Shown: positions 8,388 through 16,698, numbered from the stretch's first letter. The stretch is 64,000 nucleotides of DNA from an uncultured Roseovarius sp. (GCA_951812895.1 OX638333.1:796366-860365); one strand, 5' to 3'. A program made the numbers and translations. Notes: generated by a model from the sequence alone, not told the origin.

Positions 8388-9200
8388 ATGCTGCGCAATC
8401 TGTTAACCGTGATCTGCCTGACATTGGGCGTAGGCGCCGCCAGTGCCCAAACCGCATTGACCCGGCTTGACACCGGCGATGACAGCCGCGGTTGGGAAGC
8501 CGTTGGCAGACTTGATATCGACGGACGTGGATTTTGCACCGGCACCTTGATTGCGTACGACCTCGTGCTGACTGCTGCACATTGCCTGTATGACAAAAAC
8601 ACCGGCCTGCGCGTTGATCACAGCCGGATCGAGTTTCTGGCAGGCTGGCGCAATGGCAGCGCTTCGGCCTATCGTTCTGTGCGCCGCGCCGTGACCCATC
8701 CCGGATATATCTTTGAGGCCGAAGTTGCCGCCGAAAGGGTGCGTAATGACGTGGCCCTGCTGGAACTGCACCACCCGATCCGCAATGCCAGGATCGTTCC
8801 ATTCAAAACCGATCAACGTCCGCTGAAAGGCGAAGAGATCGGCGTTGTCAGCTACGCCCGCCACCGCTCCGATGCGCCCTCGTTACAAGAGGTCTGCGAT
8901 GTCATGGCGCGTCAGCAGGGCGTGCTCGTCATGTCCTGTGATGTTGATTACGGATCATCCGGTGCGCCAGTTTTTTCTTTCCAGACCGGAGAGCCGCGTG
9001 TCGTCTCTGTTGTCTCAGCAATGGCGGAAGTGCATGGGCAAAAAGTCTCGCTCGGCACGCAGCTGCAGGAACCAATTGCAGAACTGCGCGCCGCTCTTGC
9101 CGCAGGGCACGGCGTTTTTCAGCCAGCTGCACCAAAGCTGTCCTCCAGCAAAGAGCGCCGTGAAATCGGTGCCAAATTTGCCAAACCCAGCGGGTCTTGA
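8388..9200 (+). CDS. Secreted trypsin-like serine protease (S1 family)
   Basis: A 270-residue protein with a signal peptide (MLRNLLTVICLTLGVGAASA, cleavage before QTA) and a chymotrypsin-fold domain. The catalytic triad is visible: His in VLTAAHCL, Asp in RNDVALLEL and Ser in DYGSSGAPVF. A cysteine pair (FCTGT and AAHC) may form the usual disulfide around the histidine. The Ser motif GSSGAP differs from the canonical GDSGGP, which is common in bacterial trypsin-like proteins of this size. GGAGGGG upstream fixes the ATG at 8388. It probably acts in the periplasm on unknown substrates. Confidence 0.85.
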   Translation: MLRNLLTVICLTLGVGAASAQTALTRLDTGDDSRGWEAVGRLDIDGRGFCTGTLIAYDLVLTAAHCLYDKNTGLRVDHSRIEFLAGWRNGSASAYRSVRRAVTHPGYIFEAEVAAERVRNDVALLELHHPIRNARIVPFKTDQRPLKGEEIGVVSYARHRSDAPSLQEVCDVMARQQGVLVMSCDVDYGSSGAPVFSFQTGEPRVVSVVSAMAEVHGQKVSLGTQLQEPIAELRAALAAGHGVFQPAAPKLSSSKERREIGAKFAKPSGS

Positions 9201-9221
9201 AACCCGTCACGACACTTCCCA

Positions 9222-9319
9222 AATTAGATGTGTCCGGCGCCGCATAGCGGGCCGGTTGTAATCCCGCCTGTTCCTTTGGGAAGGCATCACATCAGGTATC
9301 GCTCAACGGAGGATAACCC
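9222..9319 (+). promoter_or_regulatory. ROSE-type RNA thermometer in the hsp20 leader
   Basis: The last hairpin of the leader pairs GGTATCGCTC (9295-9304) with GGAGGATAACC (9308-9318), burying the Shine-Dalgarno sequence. Pairing gives A-U, U-A, C-G, a G-G mismatch, a bulged C, U-A, C-G and an AACG loop. This is the U(U/C)GCU opposite GGAGG arrangement that defines ROSE elements controlling alphaproteobacterial small heat-shock genes. Two smaller upstream hairpins (GCGGG/CCCGC and TTCC/GGAA) fit the multi-stem layout. The 5' boundary is approximate. Inferred from hand folding. Confidence 0.6.
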
Positions 9320-9787
9320 ATGCGTAACTTTGATCTCGCACCACTTTACCGTGCAACTGTAGGCTTTGATCAGATCGCGGACATGATGGACCGCGTTTTG
9401 TCTAACGATCTAACTCAACCGACCTACCCCCCATACAACATCGAAAAAACTGCCGATGATGCCTATCGCATCTCGGTCGCCGTCGCTGGCTTTGCTGAGG
9501 CCGATTTATCGGTCGACGTAAAAGAAGGCTCGCTCATCGTCTCTGCTCGTAAAGCCGAAGAAGAAGGTGAACGCACCTTCCTGCATCGCGGCATTGCCAC
9601 CCGTGCCTTTGAACGCAAATTCCAACTGGCCGATCACGTCCGCGTATCCGGCGCGGCGCATGCAGATGGCATGCTGCACATTGATCTAGTCCGCGAAGTC
9701 CCGGAAGCTCTGAAACCCCGGCGCATCGCGATCACCAGTGGTGCGACGGTCAACAAAGATGTGGTTGACGCCAAAACTGTGAACTAA
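9320..9787 (+). CDS. Small heat-shock protein, Hsp20/IbpA family
   Basis: A 155-residue alpha-crystallin-type chaperone that holds unfolding proteins in the cytosol until Hsp70 or Clp systems refold them. The start MRNFDLAPLYRATVGFD is the IbpA class A pattern. The crystallin domain spans about 35-130 (YNIEKTADDAYRISVAVAGF near its start, LIVSARKAEE in the middle, GMLHIDLVREVPE near its end). A short tail without an obvious I-x-I follows. GGAGGA sits upstream of ATG within a predicted thermometer hairpin, so translation is expected to rise on heating. A strong hairpin terminator follows. Confidence 0.92.
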   Translation: MRNFDLAPLYRATVGFDQIADMMDRVLSNDLTQPTYPPYNIEKTADDAYRISVAVAGFAEADLSVDVKEGSLIVSARKAEEEGERTFLHRGIATRAFERKFQLADHVRVSGAAHADGMLHIDLVREVPEALKPRRIAITSGATVNKDVVDAKTVN

Positions 9788-9797
9788 AACGAACCCG

Positions 9798-9816
9798 CCC
9801 CGGACTTGATCCGGGG
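9798..9816. repeat. REP-like palindrome CCCCGG-N7-CCGGGG
   Basis: CCCCGGACTTGATCCGGGG is a near-perfect palindrome 10 bases past the hsp20 stop. The same type of string is common between genes in many alphaproteobacteria (general knowledge, not checked here). It stands just before the true terminator. Confidence 0.5.
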
Positions 9817-9832
9817 CCTCGTCCAAAAAACA

Positions 9833-9866
9833 CCCCGGAGCATTCCTGCTCCGGGGTTTTCCTTTT
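9833..9866 (+). terminator. Rho-independent terminator of hsp20
   Basis: CCCCGGAGCA-TTCC-TGCTCCGGGG forms a 10-bp perfect stem with a 4-base loop, followed by TTTTCCTTTT. It ends hsp20. The vWA gene on the other strand stops 17 bases further on. Confidence 0.85.
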
Positions 9867-9882
9867 AAGCGGCGCTGACCAG

Positions 9883-11838
9883 TCACCACTGCAAATTCTG
9901 CGCCAGACGCATCAGGCGGATCGCTTCAACCCGATAGCCAAACGGGTCGTCACCTCGTGCACTGTTTGCCAGATCAATCAGCTCTACAAATCCCCATTCA
10001 TGGATGTAGACGCTGTCATTCAGCAACAGGCCGAAACCGGCAATCGCGGTGGCAAAGCGCATGTCTTCGCTCACCTCACCACCCTCCACAATTGGTGTTT
10101 CGATCAGCTGGCTGACCTCCTGCCCAGGTTCCTTGTAGCGCAGCTTGAGAAACCCCAATTCATCGCTCTGCGATGTCGATGCCGCTTCAACCTCTCCATA
10201 ACGCAGCGGATCGCTCAACCGGGCGGGTGATCCAACCGGCGTCACCTCGTAAATCGCGGTCACCGAATGGCCTGCTCCGATGTCTCCTGCATCCACTTTG
10301 TCATTGTTGAAATCCTCGCGCTCCAGCATACGCGTCTCATACCCGATCAGGCGGTATTCCGCGATTTGGGACGGGTTAAACTCGACCTGAATTTTGACGT
10401 CATTGGCAATCGGGAACAAAGCACCGGTGAATTGGTCCACAAGCACTTTTTGCGCCTCTGACAGCGTATCGATGAACGAGGCCTGCCCGTTGCCATTCTG
10501 CGCCAGCGCCTGCATCGTCGATTCATCAAGGTTCCCACGTCCAAACCCCATGACAGACAGATAGGTGCCGCTGTCGCGCTTGTCGGCGATAAAGGTTTCC
10601 AGCTCAGCAGGATCATAAATTCCAACGTTGAAATCCCCGTCAGTCGCCAGAATCACGCGGGTCACCTCGCCCTCTTCGGCCATCCCTTCGGCCACGGCAT
10701 AGGCTTGCTGCAAACCGGCCTGCCCTGCGGTTGATCCGCCTGCATCCAGCTTATCCAGCGCCGCCATAATCGTGGCCCGTTCCGTCGCCGGTGTCGGCTC
10801 CAGCACCTGCCCGGCACTGCCGGCATAGGTCACAATCGACACCTGATCGCGCTCTGACAGCTCCGGCAACATCAATCCCAGAGACTGTTTTAACAGCGGC
10901 AGCTTGTCAGGCGCATCCATCGACCCCGATGTATCAATCAGGAACACCAGATTCAGCGATGGCCGGTCTTCGACAGCCGGTTTTTCACCCTGAATAGCGA
11001 TATGCACCAGCTTGGTGCCTGGATTCCACGGCGTATCCGATACACTCACCGTCGGCCGGAATGGTGCCTCACCCAGCTGCGGGGCGGGGTAGTCATAGGG
11101 GAAATAGTTGATCATTTCTTCGACCCGAACTGTTCCGTATTCCGGCAGCCAACCCCGCATCAAAGAGGACCGAACTACAGAATACGAAGCAGTATCGACA
11201 TCAATCGAAAAGGTCGAAACAGGTTCCTCTGACGTGATCTTTAAAGAGCTTTCTTCAGCCTCCGGGAACGATTCAGTATTCGATTCCGGTACAAAACCCG
11301 GCTCTGTCACGATCCGTGACAACGCCTGAACTTCGCCGTCCGCATATCCCAACAGGCCGGTCTCAGGTGCTGCCATATCTGCCGAGGGAGCCGCAAACAC
11401 TTGCGGTTCGGCCTCAAGCACCAGGGCTTCCTCTTGGCCCTGCGCCAACTCGGTCGCCGCAGCAAGCTCTTTGCGTGCGTCTTCACGTGCCCGTTCTTCG
11501 ACTATCACCACGTCATCAAATTCAACTTGTGTTTCAACCGGGATGAAAGTCACAGGCCCCTTCTGCCAATTCGGCACAACCGCCACCAACCCCAAAGCCA
11601 CCAATGCGGTCGAGGCCGTCAGCGCCCCGCGTCTGCTCATCATCGAAAACATCTTTGCCACTCCTCTGAATAGGCCCTTTTCCGGGCGATCAGAGGTTTG
11701 ACGCACGCCATCGCGGCTTTCTTGGAGATCGGCGAAATTTTTTCGGGCCAGCGCCAGATGTTCGGCTTTCTTGCCAGCATCCGGCGCAGGCGTGGCAGCA
11801 TTCATCGCTGCTTTGAGGTCGTCGAGATCATCACTCAT
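9883..11838 (-). CDS. Membrane-anchored von Willebrand factor A protein (YfbK-like)
   Basis: A 651-residue protein. Residues 1-65 are charged and cytoplasmic; one membrane segment (about 70-90, ALTASTALVALGLVAVV) follows. The periplasmic part holds a vWF-like region (TFSIDVDTASYSVVRSSL), a vWA domain with the metal site FLIDTSGSM near 301-309, and a C-terminal DUF3520-type region (SVTAIYEVTPVG, LKLRYKEPG). The YfbK family has this layout. Its start overlaps the ECF sigma gene by ATGA, so both come from one transcript. The short cytoplasmic region next to a sigma factor suggests it could act as anti-sigma or sensor, which is inference. No enzymatic activity is expected. Confidence 0.85.
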   Translation of the reverse strand: MSDDLDDLKAAMNAATPAPDAGKKAEHLALARKNFADLQESRDGVRQTSDRPEKGLFRGVAKMFSMMSRRGALTASTALVALGLVAVVPNWQKGPVTFIPVETQVEFDDVVIVEERAREDARKELAAATELAQGQEEALVLEAEPQVFAAPSADMAAPETGLLGYADGEVQALSRIVTEPGFVPESNTESFPEAEESSLKITSEEPVSTFSIDVDTASYSVVRSSLMRGWLPEYGTVRVEEMINYFPYDYPAPQLGEAPFRPTVSVSDTPWNPGTKLVHIAIQGEKPAVEDRPSLNLVFLIDTSGSMDAPDKLPLLKQSLGLMLPELSERDQVSIVTYAGSAGQVLEPTPATERATIMAALDKLDAGGSTAGQAGLQQAYAVAEGMAEEGEVTRVILATDGDFNVGIYDPAELETFIADKRDSGTYLSVMGFGRGNLDESTMQALAQNGNGQASFIDTLSEAQKVLVDQFTGALFPIANDVKIQVEFNPSQIAEYRLIGYETRMLEREDFNNDKVDAGDIGAGHSVTAIYEVTPVGSPARLSDPLRYGEVEAASTSQSDELGFLKLRYKEPGQEVSQLIETPIVEGGEVSEDMRFATAIAGFGLLLNDSVYIHEWGFVELIDLANSARGDDPFGYRVEAIRLMRLAQNLQW

Positions 11839-12371
11839 ATCTGATCCTCTCTCGCGCGCAGATCGCGCAAATGTTTCTTGGCCTCAGATATCCGCCAGCT
11901 CACCGTGCCGGGGGAAATGCCCAGAATGTCGGCGGCCTCGGCATGGGTCACCTCATCCAGCACCAGCGCCAGCGTATCGCGCAGCTCTTCGGGCAGGGCC
12001 CGCATCGCTTCGGTCAACCAATCCACAGCCTGCGCCGTTTCCTGATCCGCAGCACGGCGCCCGCTTTCCCAGTCGCCCCAGCCTGTGGCGTGCCGGGCGC
12101 GTGTAGTGGCGCGCCTGCGGCGATCATGGGCCGCATTCACTGCCACCCGCCACAGCCAGGTGGTAAACCGTGCCTCGGCCCGGTAACCGCCCATCTTGGC
12201 AGGCAGCGCCGCACAGATATCCTGTGTCAGATCTTCGGCTTCGGCCTTTTGCCCGGTCAGGCGGAAACACAGGCGGTACAGCCCGTCATAATGCCGTTCC
12301 AATAGCACAGAAAAGGCATCTGCATCCCCTTCTGCCGCCGCAAGGGCAAGGCTTTCATCACTGACATCCAT
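11835..12371 (-). CDS. ECF-family RNA polymerase sigma factor
   Basis: A 178-residue sigma-70 factor of the extracytoplasmic-function type. Region 2 (about 18-80) has AFSVLLERHYDGLYRLCFRL, EAEDLTQDI and FTTWLWRVAVNAAHDRRRR. Region 4 (about 115-165) has LPEELRDTLALVL, then a helix-turn-helix with HAEAADILGISPGTVSWRI. Region 3 is absent, as expected for ECFs. Three in-frame ATG or GTG starts exist (12407, 12377, 12371); I prefer 12371 because MDVSDESLALAAAEGD is the usual ECF beginning, though no good ribosome site precedes any of them. No zinc-type anti-sigma gene is present; the overlapping partner is a vWA membrane protein. Confidence 0.85.
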   Translation of the reverse strand: MDVSDESLALAAAEGDADAFSVLLERHYDGLYRLCFRLTGQKAEAEDLTQDICAALPAKMGGYRAEARFTTWLWRVAVNAAHDRRRRATTRARHATGWGDWESGRRAADQETAQAVDWLTEAMRALPEELRDTLALVLDEVTHAEAADILGISPGTVSWRISEAKKHLRDLRAREDQI

Positions 12372-12407
12372 GAGCATCACGATTGTAGGACGGATGCCAA
12401 AGGTCAA

Positions 12408-12813
12408 TCCTTGGAAAAATCTTAGGTCGAAAATGCGCCGGTTGAGGAGAGATTAGGCCAATCAGGAATTGCCCACTCAAATGCTTTGTCCATTAAATCT
12501 AAGGTATTGGCTTTTTCCGGACATTGAACGCTTTTACTCAAGCCGCGCAAAACCATATCCGACCGGTTTCAGGTTTAAGGGGCGAATTTAGGCGTAAATG
12601 TTCAAAAAATTCGATTTCAGAAATTTAAAACAATTTTTCCGAGGCCCTGCCCCCGGCAATGGTTAACTTTTGCCGCTCGCCAATGCAGTGCACACGCGGT
12701 GTACGGCGGGTGCACAGGGGGTGTACGGATTTCACCCCCCTCTTTTGGCGGGATTTGAAGATATGAATCCCCCGGTGCGCACTATAAATCAGATTGCAAC
12801 CATTCTTGCGGGT
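12408..12813. other. 406-bp intergenic region upstream of the sigma-vWA operon
   Basis: No convincing gene. The sigma-proximal part is AT-rich (12560-12640) and includes TTTAAAACAATTTTTCCG. The distal part carries four 11-bp tandem repeats (12688-12731), then CACCCCCCTC. It should hold the sigma-operon promoter, but I could not identify convincing -35 and -10 boxes. The 3' end of the DUF3775 gene bounds it on the right. Confidence 0.6.
12688..12731 (+). repeat. Four phased 11-bp tandem repeats GTGYACNNNGG
   Basis: Four consecutive 11-mers without gaps: GTGCACACGCG, GTGTACGGCGG, GTGCACAGGGG and GTGTACGGATT. Units 1 and 3 share GTGCACA and units 2 and 4 share GTGTACGG, so there is also a 22-bp period. 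A spacing of about one helical turn puts every GTGYAC on the same DNA face, as in binding-site arrays. Confidence 0.75.
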
Positions 12814-13140
12814 TCAGCCACCGCGCACCAGGTCATCTTCCTCTTCGGTGACCGAAATCCCCAGTTCGTCCAGCCCATTCTCCAGATGGTCCGACAGGTG
12901 CGGCGAGCCGAGCAAATAATCCGCGGTTGGTGTCGTCGCCTCGTCGGTTGCGATTTGCTTTGCCTCTTGTATCTCTTCAGCGGCAAAACTGCCCCGCCCG
13001 ATCCACATGACAGCGACCAGACTGATCTGTTCTTCTTCGGTCAGCCTGTCGATAAATCCGCGCAGCTCTCGTTCCGCACGGTCCAGCTCCCGCGACATCA
13101 GGATCACCTGGGCGATCTTGTGGGTACTGATTTCCAGCAT
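12814..13140 (-). CDS. DUF3775 domain-containing protein
   Basis: A 108-residue cytosolic protein, mostly helical and acidic. Residues 1-60 include RELDRAERELRGFIDRL and EEEQISLVAVMWIGRGSF. A second part, TPTADYLLGSPHLSDHLENGLDELGIS, ends it. This combination is typical of DUF3775, a small conserved alphaproteobacterial family of unknown function. I placed the start at 13140 because GGGGGAGAAG lies six bases upstream; the frame continues upstream without protein-like content. It has no obvious operon partner. Confidence 0.75.
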   Translation of the reverse strand: MLEISTHKIAQVILMSRELDRAERELRGFIDRLTEEEQISLVAVMWIGRGSFAAEEIQEAKQIATDEATTPTADYLLGSPHLSDHLENGLDELGISVTEEEDDLVRGG

Positions 13141-13322
13141 GATCTTCTCCCCCAATTCAATCATACCACAGCCGTGCATGCTCTCCCTGTTCGCGTCTTT
13201 GATCTTGCGCAAACCGGCGAAACACAGCGCATCAGAATATGGATGACGGGCAGGTTTCTAGGTTTCAAAATCCAGTGGGAAATCTAGTTATTGGAGTGAG
13301 TTACTATAAAACGACCAGCAAT

Positions 13323-14063
13323 CTAGTCGCCATAACGGGCGACAAAGTTCCGCAGAACCATTTCCGGCGCGAACACATCTGCCGCTCGGCACATTGCAAT
13401 CAATGTCTCCGCAGTTTCCGGCGGAAAATAACCTTTGTGCTTGTAAATATTGATTCTTTTCTCAAAACCATTTGCATCAGCCTCCGGGTGAAACTGTGTG
13501 GCATAGACATTCTCGCCATGCTTGAACATTTGAAACGGGCACGCCCCTGACCGCACCAGGTGGCGACATCCCTCTGGCAGGGTTTGCAACGCTTCCTTGT
13601 GCCCTACAAAGGCATCAAAGGCGGTCGGCACCCCATCTAGCAGCGGATCGGATTTCCCATCAGATGTCACCTCACAGGCCGACGTTCCGACGGGTTCTGA
13701 ATAGGCACGTTTGCTGACATCGCCATCCAGATGTTTCCCCAGAATTCCGATACCATAACAACAGCCCAGAAATGGAAAATCCCGTTCTGTAATCTCTGGC
13801 ATCAGAGACAGAACAGACGCCTCGATCTGCGCTTCCACATCAGATTTGTCCTCGGGTGCATCGCTTACACATCCCGGCCCTCCGCCGACGATGACGCCAG
13901 CGTAATCATCCAGCGAAAGTGTGCCTGAAAGCCGTTCCTGATCCAGCCGAATACGGTGGGTTTGTTCTGCTTCCAATCCACCCTTGCGTAAGATCGCTGC
14001 AAACTCATCATCCGCCGCCTCAGTCTCCGGACGCAACTGTAGAATCAGGAAGGGTTTGGGCAT
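13323..14063 (-). CDS. Class I glutamine amidotransferase-like protein
   Basis: A 246-residue protein with the class I GATase fold: oxyanion strand VIVGGGPGCVSD near 56-67, nucleophile Cys in FLGCCYGIGILG near 96-107, and the His-Glu pair in ATQFHPEAD near 192-200. The triad appears complete. Stand-alone members, often labelled GMP-synthase-like, hydrolyse gamma-glutamyl bonds or donate ammonia to unknown partners. It is not guaA, because the synthetase domain is missing, and not puuD by motif. No neighbour indicates the acceptor. It is monocistronic, and its promoter should be in the gap upstream at 14064-14367. Confidence 0.8.
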   Translation of the reverse strand: MPKPFLILQLRPETEAADDEFAAILRKGGLEAEQTHRIRLDQERLSGTLSLDDYAGVIVGGGPGCVSDAPEDKSDVEAQIEASVLSLMPEITERDFPFLGCCYGIGILGKHLDGDVSKRAYSEPVGTSACEVTSDGKSDPLLDGVPTAFDAFVGHKEALQTLPEGCRHLVRSGACPFQMFKHGENVYATQFHPEADANGFEKRINIYKHKGYFPPETAETLIAMCRAADVFAPEMVLRNFVARYGD

Positions 14064-14367
14064 GATTCTTGTCCTCAGATAACGTGACGGGCCGCGCGTG
14101 TTTCAACCGCGCATCAATTTAACAAACAGTTTACCGCTCGACCATAGGCTCTATGCACGTTCTTCAACCGCATTACCCCCCATCGGTTGACCCCACGCAT
14201 GAGATCAATACCCTGCGCGGTGTCTGTAACGAGAGTGGGGACCGATTTCATGGCGTACAGCCTGAAGCGTGTCATTGATCGGGGAATGCAAGGGCTGGCC
14301 CAAACAGCGGATGCGATTAGTATTGCATGTGCAACGGCTTGAAATTGAAGAATTGGAGTGACAGGTA
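14064..14367. other. 304-bp divergent intergenic region between amidotransferase and waaA
   Basis: It contains promoters for both flanking genes. Two tiny frames are present: 14153-14278 (41 codons) and 14250-14342 (30 codons, MAYSLKRVIDRG at the start, with GTGGGGA upstream). Neither looks like a known peptide. GGAG at 14354 is the ribosome site of waaA. I see no strong hairpin. Confidence 0.5.
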
Positions 14368-15585
14368 ATGGCCCGCTCGCTCAGCCTTGCCGCATATCTG
14401 GCCTATGCCCGCGGTGCACCGCAAACCGCGCCCACCCCAACCCTGCCCCGGCCTGCGGGAAATATTGTTTGGGGACATGCTACTGATCAGCAGCATCTGA
14501 ATGTGCTGGTGCAGGTTATTGATCGAATTTTGACGCATCGTCCCGATGTATGCATACTGCTGACAACAAAGGATAATTTTGAACCACAACGAACCCTTCC
14601 CGAGCATGCGCTCTGGCAGCGCATGCCAGATGATACTGTCTCAGGGGCGGATGCTTTTTTAGATCACTGGCAGCCGGATCTCTGTCTTTGGACCTGTGGA
14701 CATCTGATGCCTGCCTTCCTGAGCTGCACCAACAAAAAGGGTACTCCTTTGTATTTGGTAGATGCAGACGAAGCCCAGATTTCTCGCCCCAGCTGGCGTT
14801 GGTTCCCTGACCTTCCCCGGTCACTGATCGGGCAGTTCACCGGCTTCATGGCACGCGCAAGCAGTACCGAAAGGTATCTGAAACGGTACGGTGCGGCTGA
14901 AAGAGAAATTCAGGTGACGGGGCCCTTGATCGAAGAAACTAAGTCCCTGAATTACAACCATAATGATCTTGAAACACTGTCGGAAATTTTACGCGGCCGT
15001 CCGATTTGGTTGGCTGTAAATCTGCGCCAGTCCGAGCTTGCGGCAGTGCTGGATGCGCACCGGTCCGTCAGTCGTCTTGCGCACCGCGCACTGCTGGTGA
15101 TTGTACCAGACGAGAACGAAACAATTGACGCATTTCACCATGCATTGGAAGAGAGCGAATGGCGTAGCCTTACTTGGTCTGACGGGGCAAATCCCGAGGA
15201 AACCACCCAAGTAATTCTCGCTGATACGGAAGGCGAATTGGGACTTTGGTACCGGTTGGCGCCGATCAGTTTCATGGGCAACTCGCTTTTACCGAACAGC
15301 AATGGATCTGATCCAAATGAGCCCGCAGCACATGGATCTGCAATCCTTTACGGACCGCATATCCGACTGTATCTAAACTGTTATTCGCGTCTCGCCGAAG
15401 CCGGAGGTGCATGGATTGTTCGGGATGCAGATACATTGGCCACGGCAATTCAGCGCCTTATTCCTGCAGATCAATCTGCAGCTATGGCGCATGCGGCATG
15501 GGATGTGGCAACACAAAGTGCTGAAGCGATGGATGGGTTGGTGGAGTTGGTGTTGGATACGCTTGATAAAAAGGATGCCAAGTAA
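14368..15585 (+). CDS. waaA: 3-deoxy-D-manno-octulosonate (Kdo) transferase
   Basis: A 405-residue glycosyltransferase of the KdtA/WaaA family, which adds Kdo from CMP-Kdo to lipid IVA at the inner-membrane face. Recognisable segments are GNIVWGHATD near 31-40, VDADEAQISRPSWRW near 131-145, LAVNLRQSE near 215 (the family has a similar segment at this point), LADTEGELGLWYRLA near 290, and the donor-site GNSLLPNSNGSDPNEPAAHGSAILYGPH. The family's usual N-terminal membrane anchor is weak here. A single base is shared between its stop and the lpxK start, so the two are coupled. Length fits. Confidence 0.88.
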   Translation: MARSLSLAAYLAYARGAPQTAPTPTLPRPAGNIVWGHATDQQHLNVLVQVIDRILTHRPDVCILLTTKDNFEPQRTLPEHALWQRMPDDTVSGADAFLDHWQPDLCLWTCGHLMPAFLSCTNKKGTPLYLVDADEAQISRPSWRWFPDLPRSLIGQFTGFMARASSTERYLKRYGAAEREIQVTGPLIEETKSLNYNHNDLETLSEILRGRPIWLAVNLRQSELAAVLDAHRSVSRLAHRALLVIVPDENETIDAFHHALEESEWRSLTWSDGANPEETTQVILADTEGELGLWYRLAPISFMGNSLLPNSNGSDPNEPAAHGSAILYGPHIRLYLNCYSRLAEAGGAWIVRDADTLATAIQRLIPADQSAAMAHAAWDVATQSAEAMDGLVELVLDTLDKKDAK

Positions 15586-16580
15586 TGCGAGCACCTGAGT
15601 TCTGGTACACACCACCGGATGCACCCGGCATTCGGGCACGTTTTCTAGCGCCATTGGGGGCAATTTACGCTCGCGCGACCGCAAAAAGGGTGAGGCAAGA
15701 ATCCAGTTATCATCTTGGTATTCCTGTAATTTGCGTCGGAAACATCAACGCTGGCGGGACCGGCAAAACCCCTGCCGTGATCGCATTGGTTCAGCATTTG
15801 CAGCAACGTGGAATGAGCCCGTTTGTCGTATCGCGGGGGTATGGCGGATCACTGGAAGGACCGGTAGAAGTTAGCGAAAAATCCCATACATATCAGAAAG
15901 TTGGAGATGAACCGCTACTGATATCCGCCTTCACCAGAATTTGGATAGGTAAAGATCGTGCAGCGGCGGCGAAAGCCGCGGAAAAGGCCGGGGCGGATGT
16001 GATCATCATGGATGATGGGCATCAAAACCCATTGATATCAAAAGATATTTCTATCGTCATAGTTGATGCAGTGAAAGGTTTTGGAAATGGCAAATGTATC
16101 CCGGCTGGGCCACTGCGAGAACCGGTGCAGGCGGGGTTTGAGCGGGCGGATTTTTTGGTGTCGATTGGCCCGGATAAAGCTCAAAATGCCTTTGAGAAAA
16201 CATGGAAATCAGTGATCACTATCCCCCACCTTCGGGGGGTCTTAGCGCCTCTGGAAACCGGCATGGATTGGTCGGGAACACGGTTTCTTGCCTTTGCAGG
16301 CATCGGCCACCCAGAGAAATTCTTTTATACTTTACAGTCTCTTGGTGCCGATCTTGTAAAGTCTGAGGCACTGGATGATCATCAGCCTTTGACTCCATCT
16401 CTTATGGCCCGGTTGGAAAATGAAGCGCTTTTACTCGGAGCGCAAATGGTGACCACCGAGAAAGATGCTGTGCGTTTACCATCCGGGTTCCGGCAAAAGG
16501 TTCTGACACTTCCGGTGCGGTTGGAATTAAACGGTTGGGATCAGATTGATGCGGCGCTTGACCGGGTCGGCCGGTCCTGA
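15585..16580 (+). CDS. lpxK: Tetraacyldisaccharide 4'-kinase
   Basis: A 331-residue P-loop kinase that phosphorylates the 4' position of the lipid A disaccharide, the step just before Kdo transfer. The P-loop is GNINAGGTGKTPAVIAL near 51-67. The catalytic DDGHQNP is near 141-147, and VTTEKDAVRLP lies near the C-terminus. An N-terminal hydrophobic helix (about 16-30) anchors it to the membrane. It is read with waaA; together they cover the last steps of Kdo-lipid A assembly. The acyltransferase and other lpx genes are not in this window. Confidence 0.93.
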   Translation: MRAPEFWYTPPDAPGIRARFLAPLGAIYARATAKRVRQESSYHLGIPVICVGNINAGGTGKTPAVIALVQHLQQRGMSPFVVSRGYGGSLEGPVEVSEKSHTYQKVGDEPLLISAFTRIWIGKDRAAAAKAAEKAGADVIIMDDGHQNPLISKDISIVIVDAVKGFGNGKCIPAGPLREPVQAGFERADFLVSIGPDKAQNAFEKTWKSVITIPHLRGVLAPLETGMDWSGTRFLAFAGIGHPEKFFYTLQSLGADLVKSEALDDHQPLTPSLMARLENEALLLGAQMVTTEKDAVRLPSGFRQKVLTLPVRLELNGWDQIDAALDRVGRS

Positions 16581-16594
16581 AAATTTTGTAACAT

Positions 16595-16664
16595 TTGTAC
16601 AATTTGTACATGCGTTTTGTACAAAGTTCGGGCTGTTCAGCGAAGTTTGTGTGCGTGATGTACA
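16595..16664. promoter_or_regulatory. Cluster of four TGTACA palindromes
   Basis: TTGTACA occurs at 16595, 16604 and 16617, the first and third being perfect TTGTACAA palindromes, and TGTACA occurs again at 16659. The region lies between the convergent lpxK and DsbA-like genes, so no annotated promoter is here. It may serve an undetected transcript, or the symmetry may be accidental. Confidence 0.4.
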
Positions 16665-16698
16665 CAATTTAGGACTACGCGCCGTTTGTGCTGTCAGG

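Noticed and set aside
12377-12416. TTGACC and TACAAT upstream of the sigma gene as a housekeeping promoter
   Set aside because: The spacer is only 14 bases, and TACAAT would overlap the alternative starts, so it was not called.
14250-14342. 30-codon frame MAYSLKRVIDRG upstream of waaA
   Set aside because: It has an acceptable ribosome site but no family resemblance and overlaps another equally long frame; kept only as part of the gap description.
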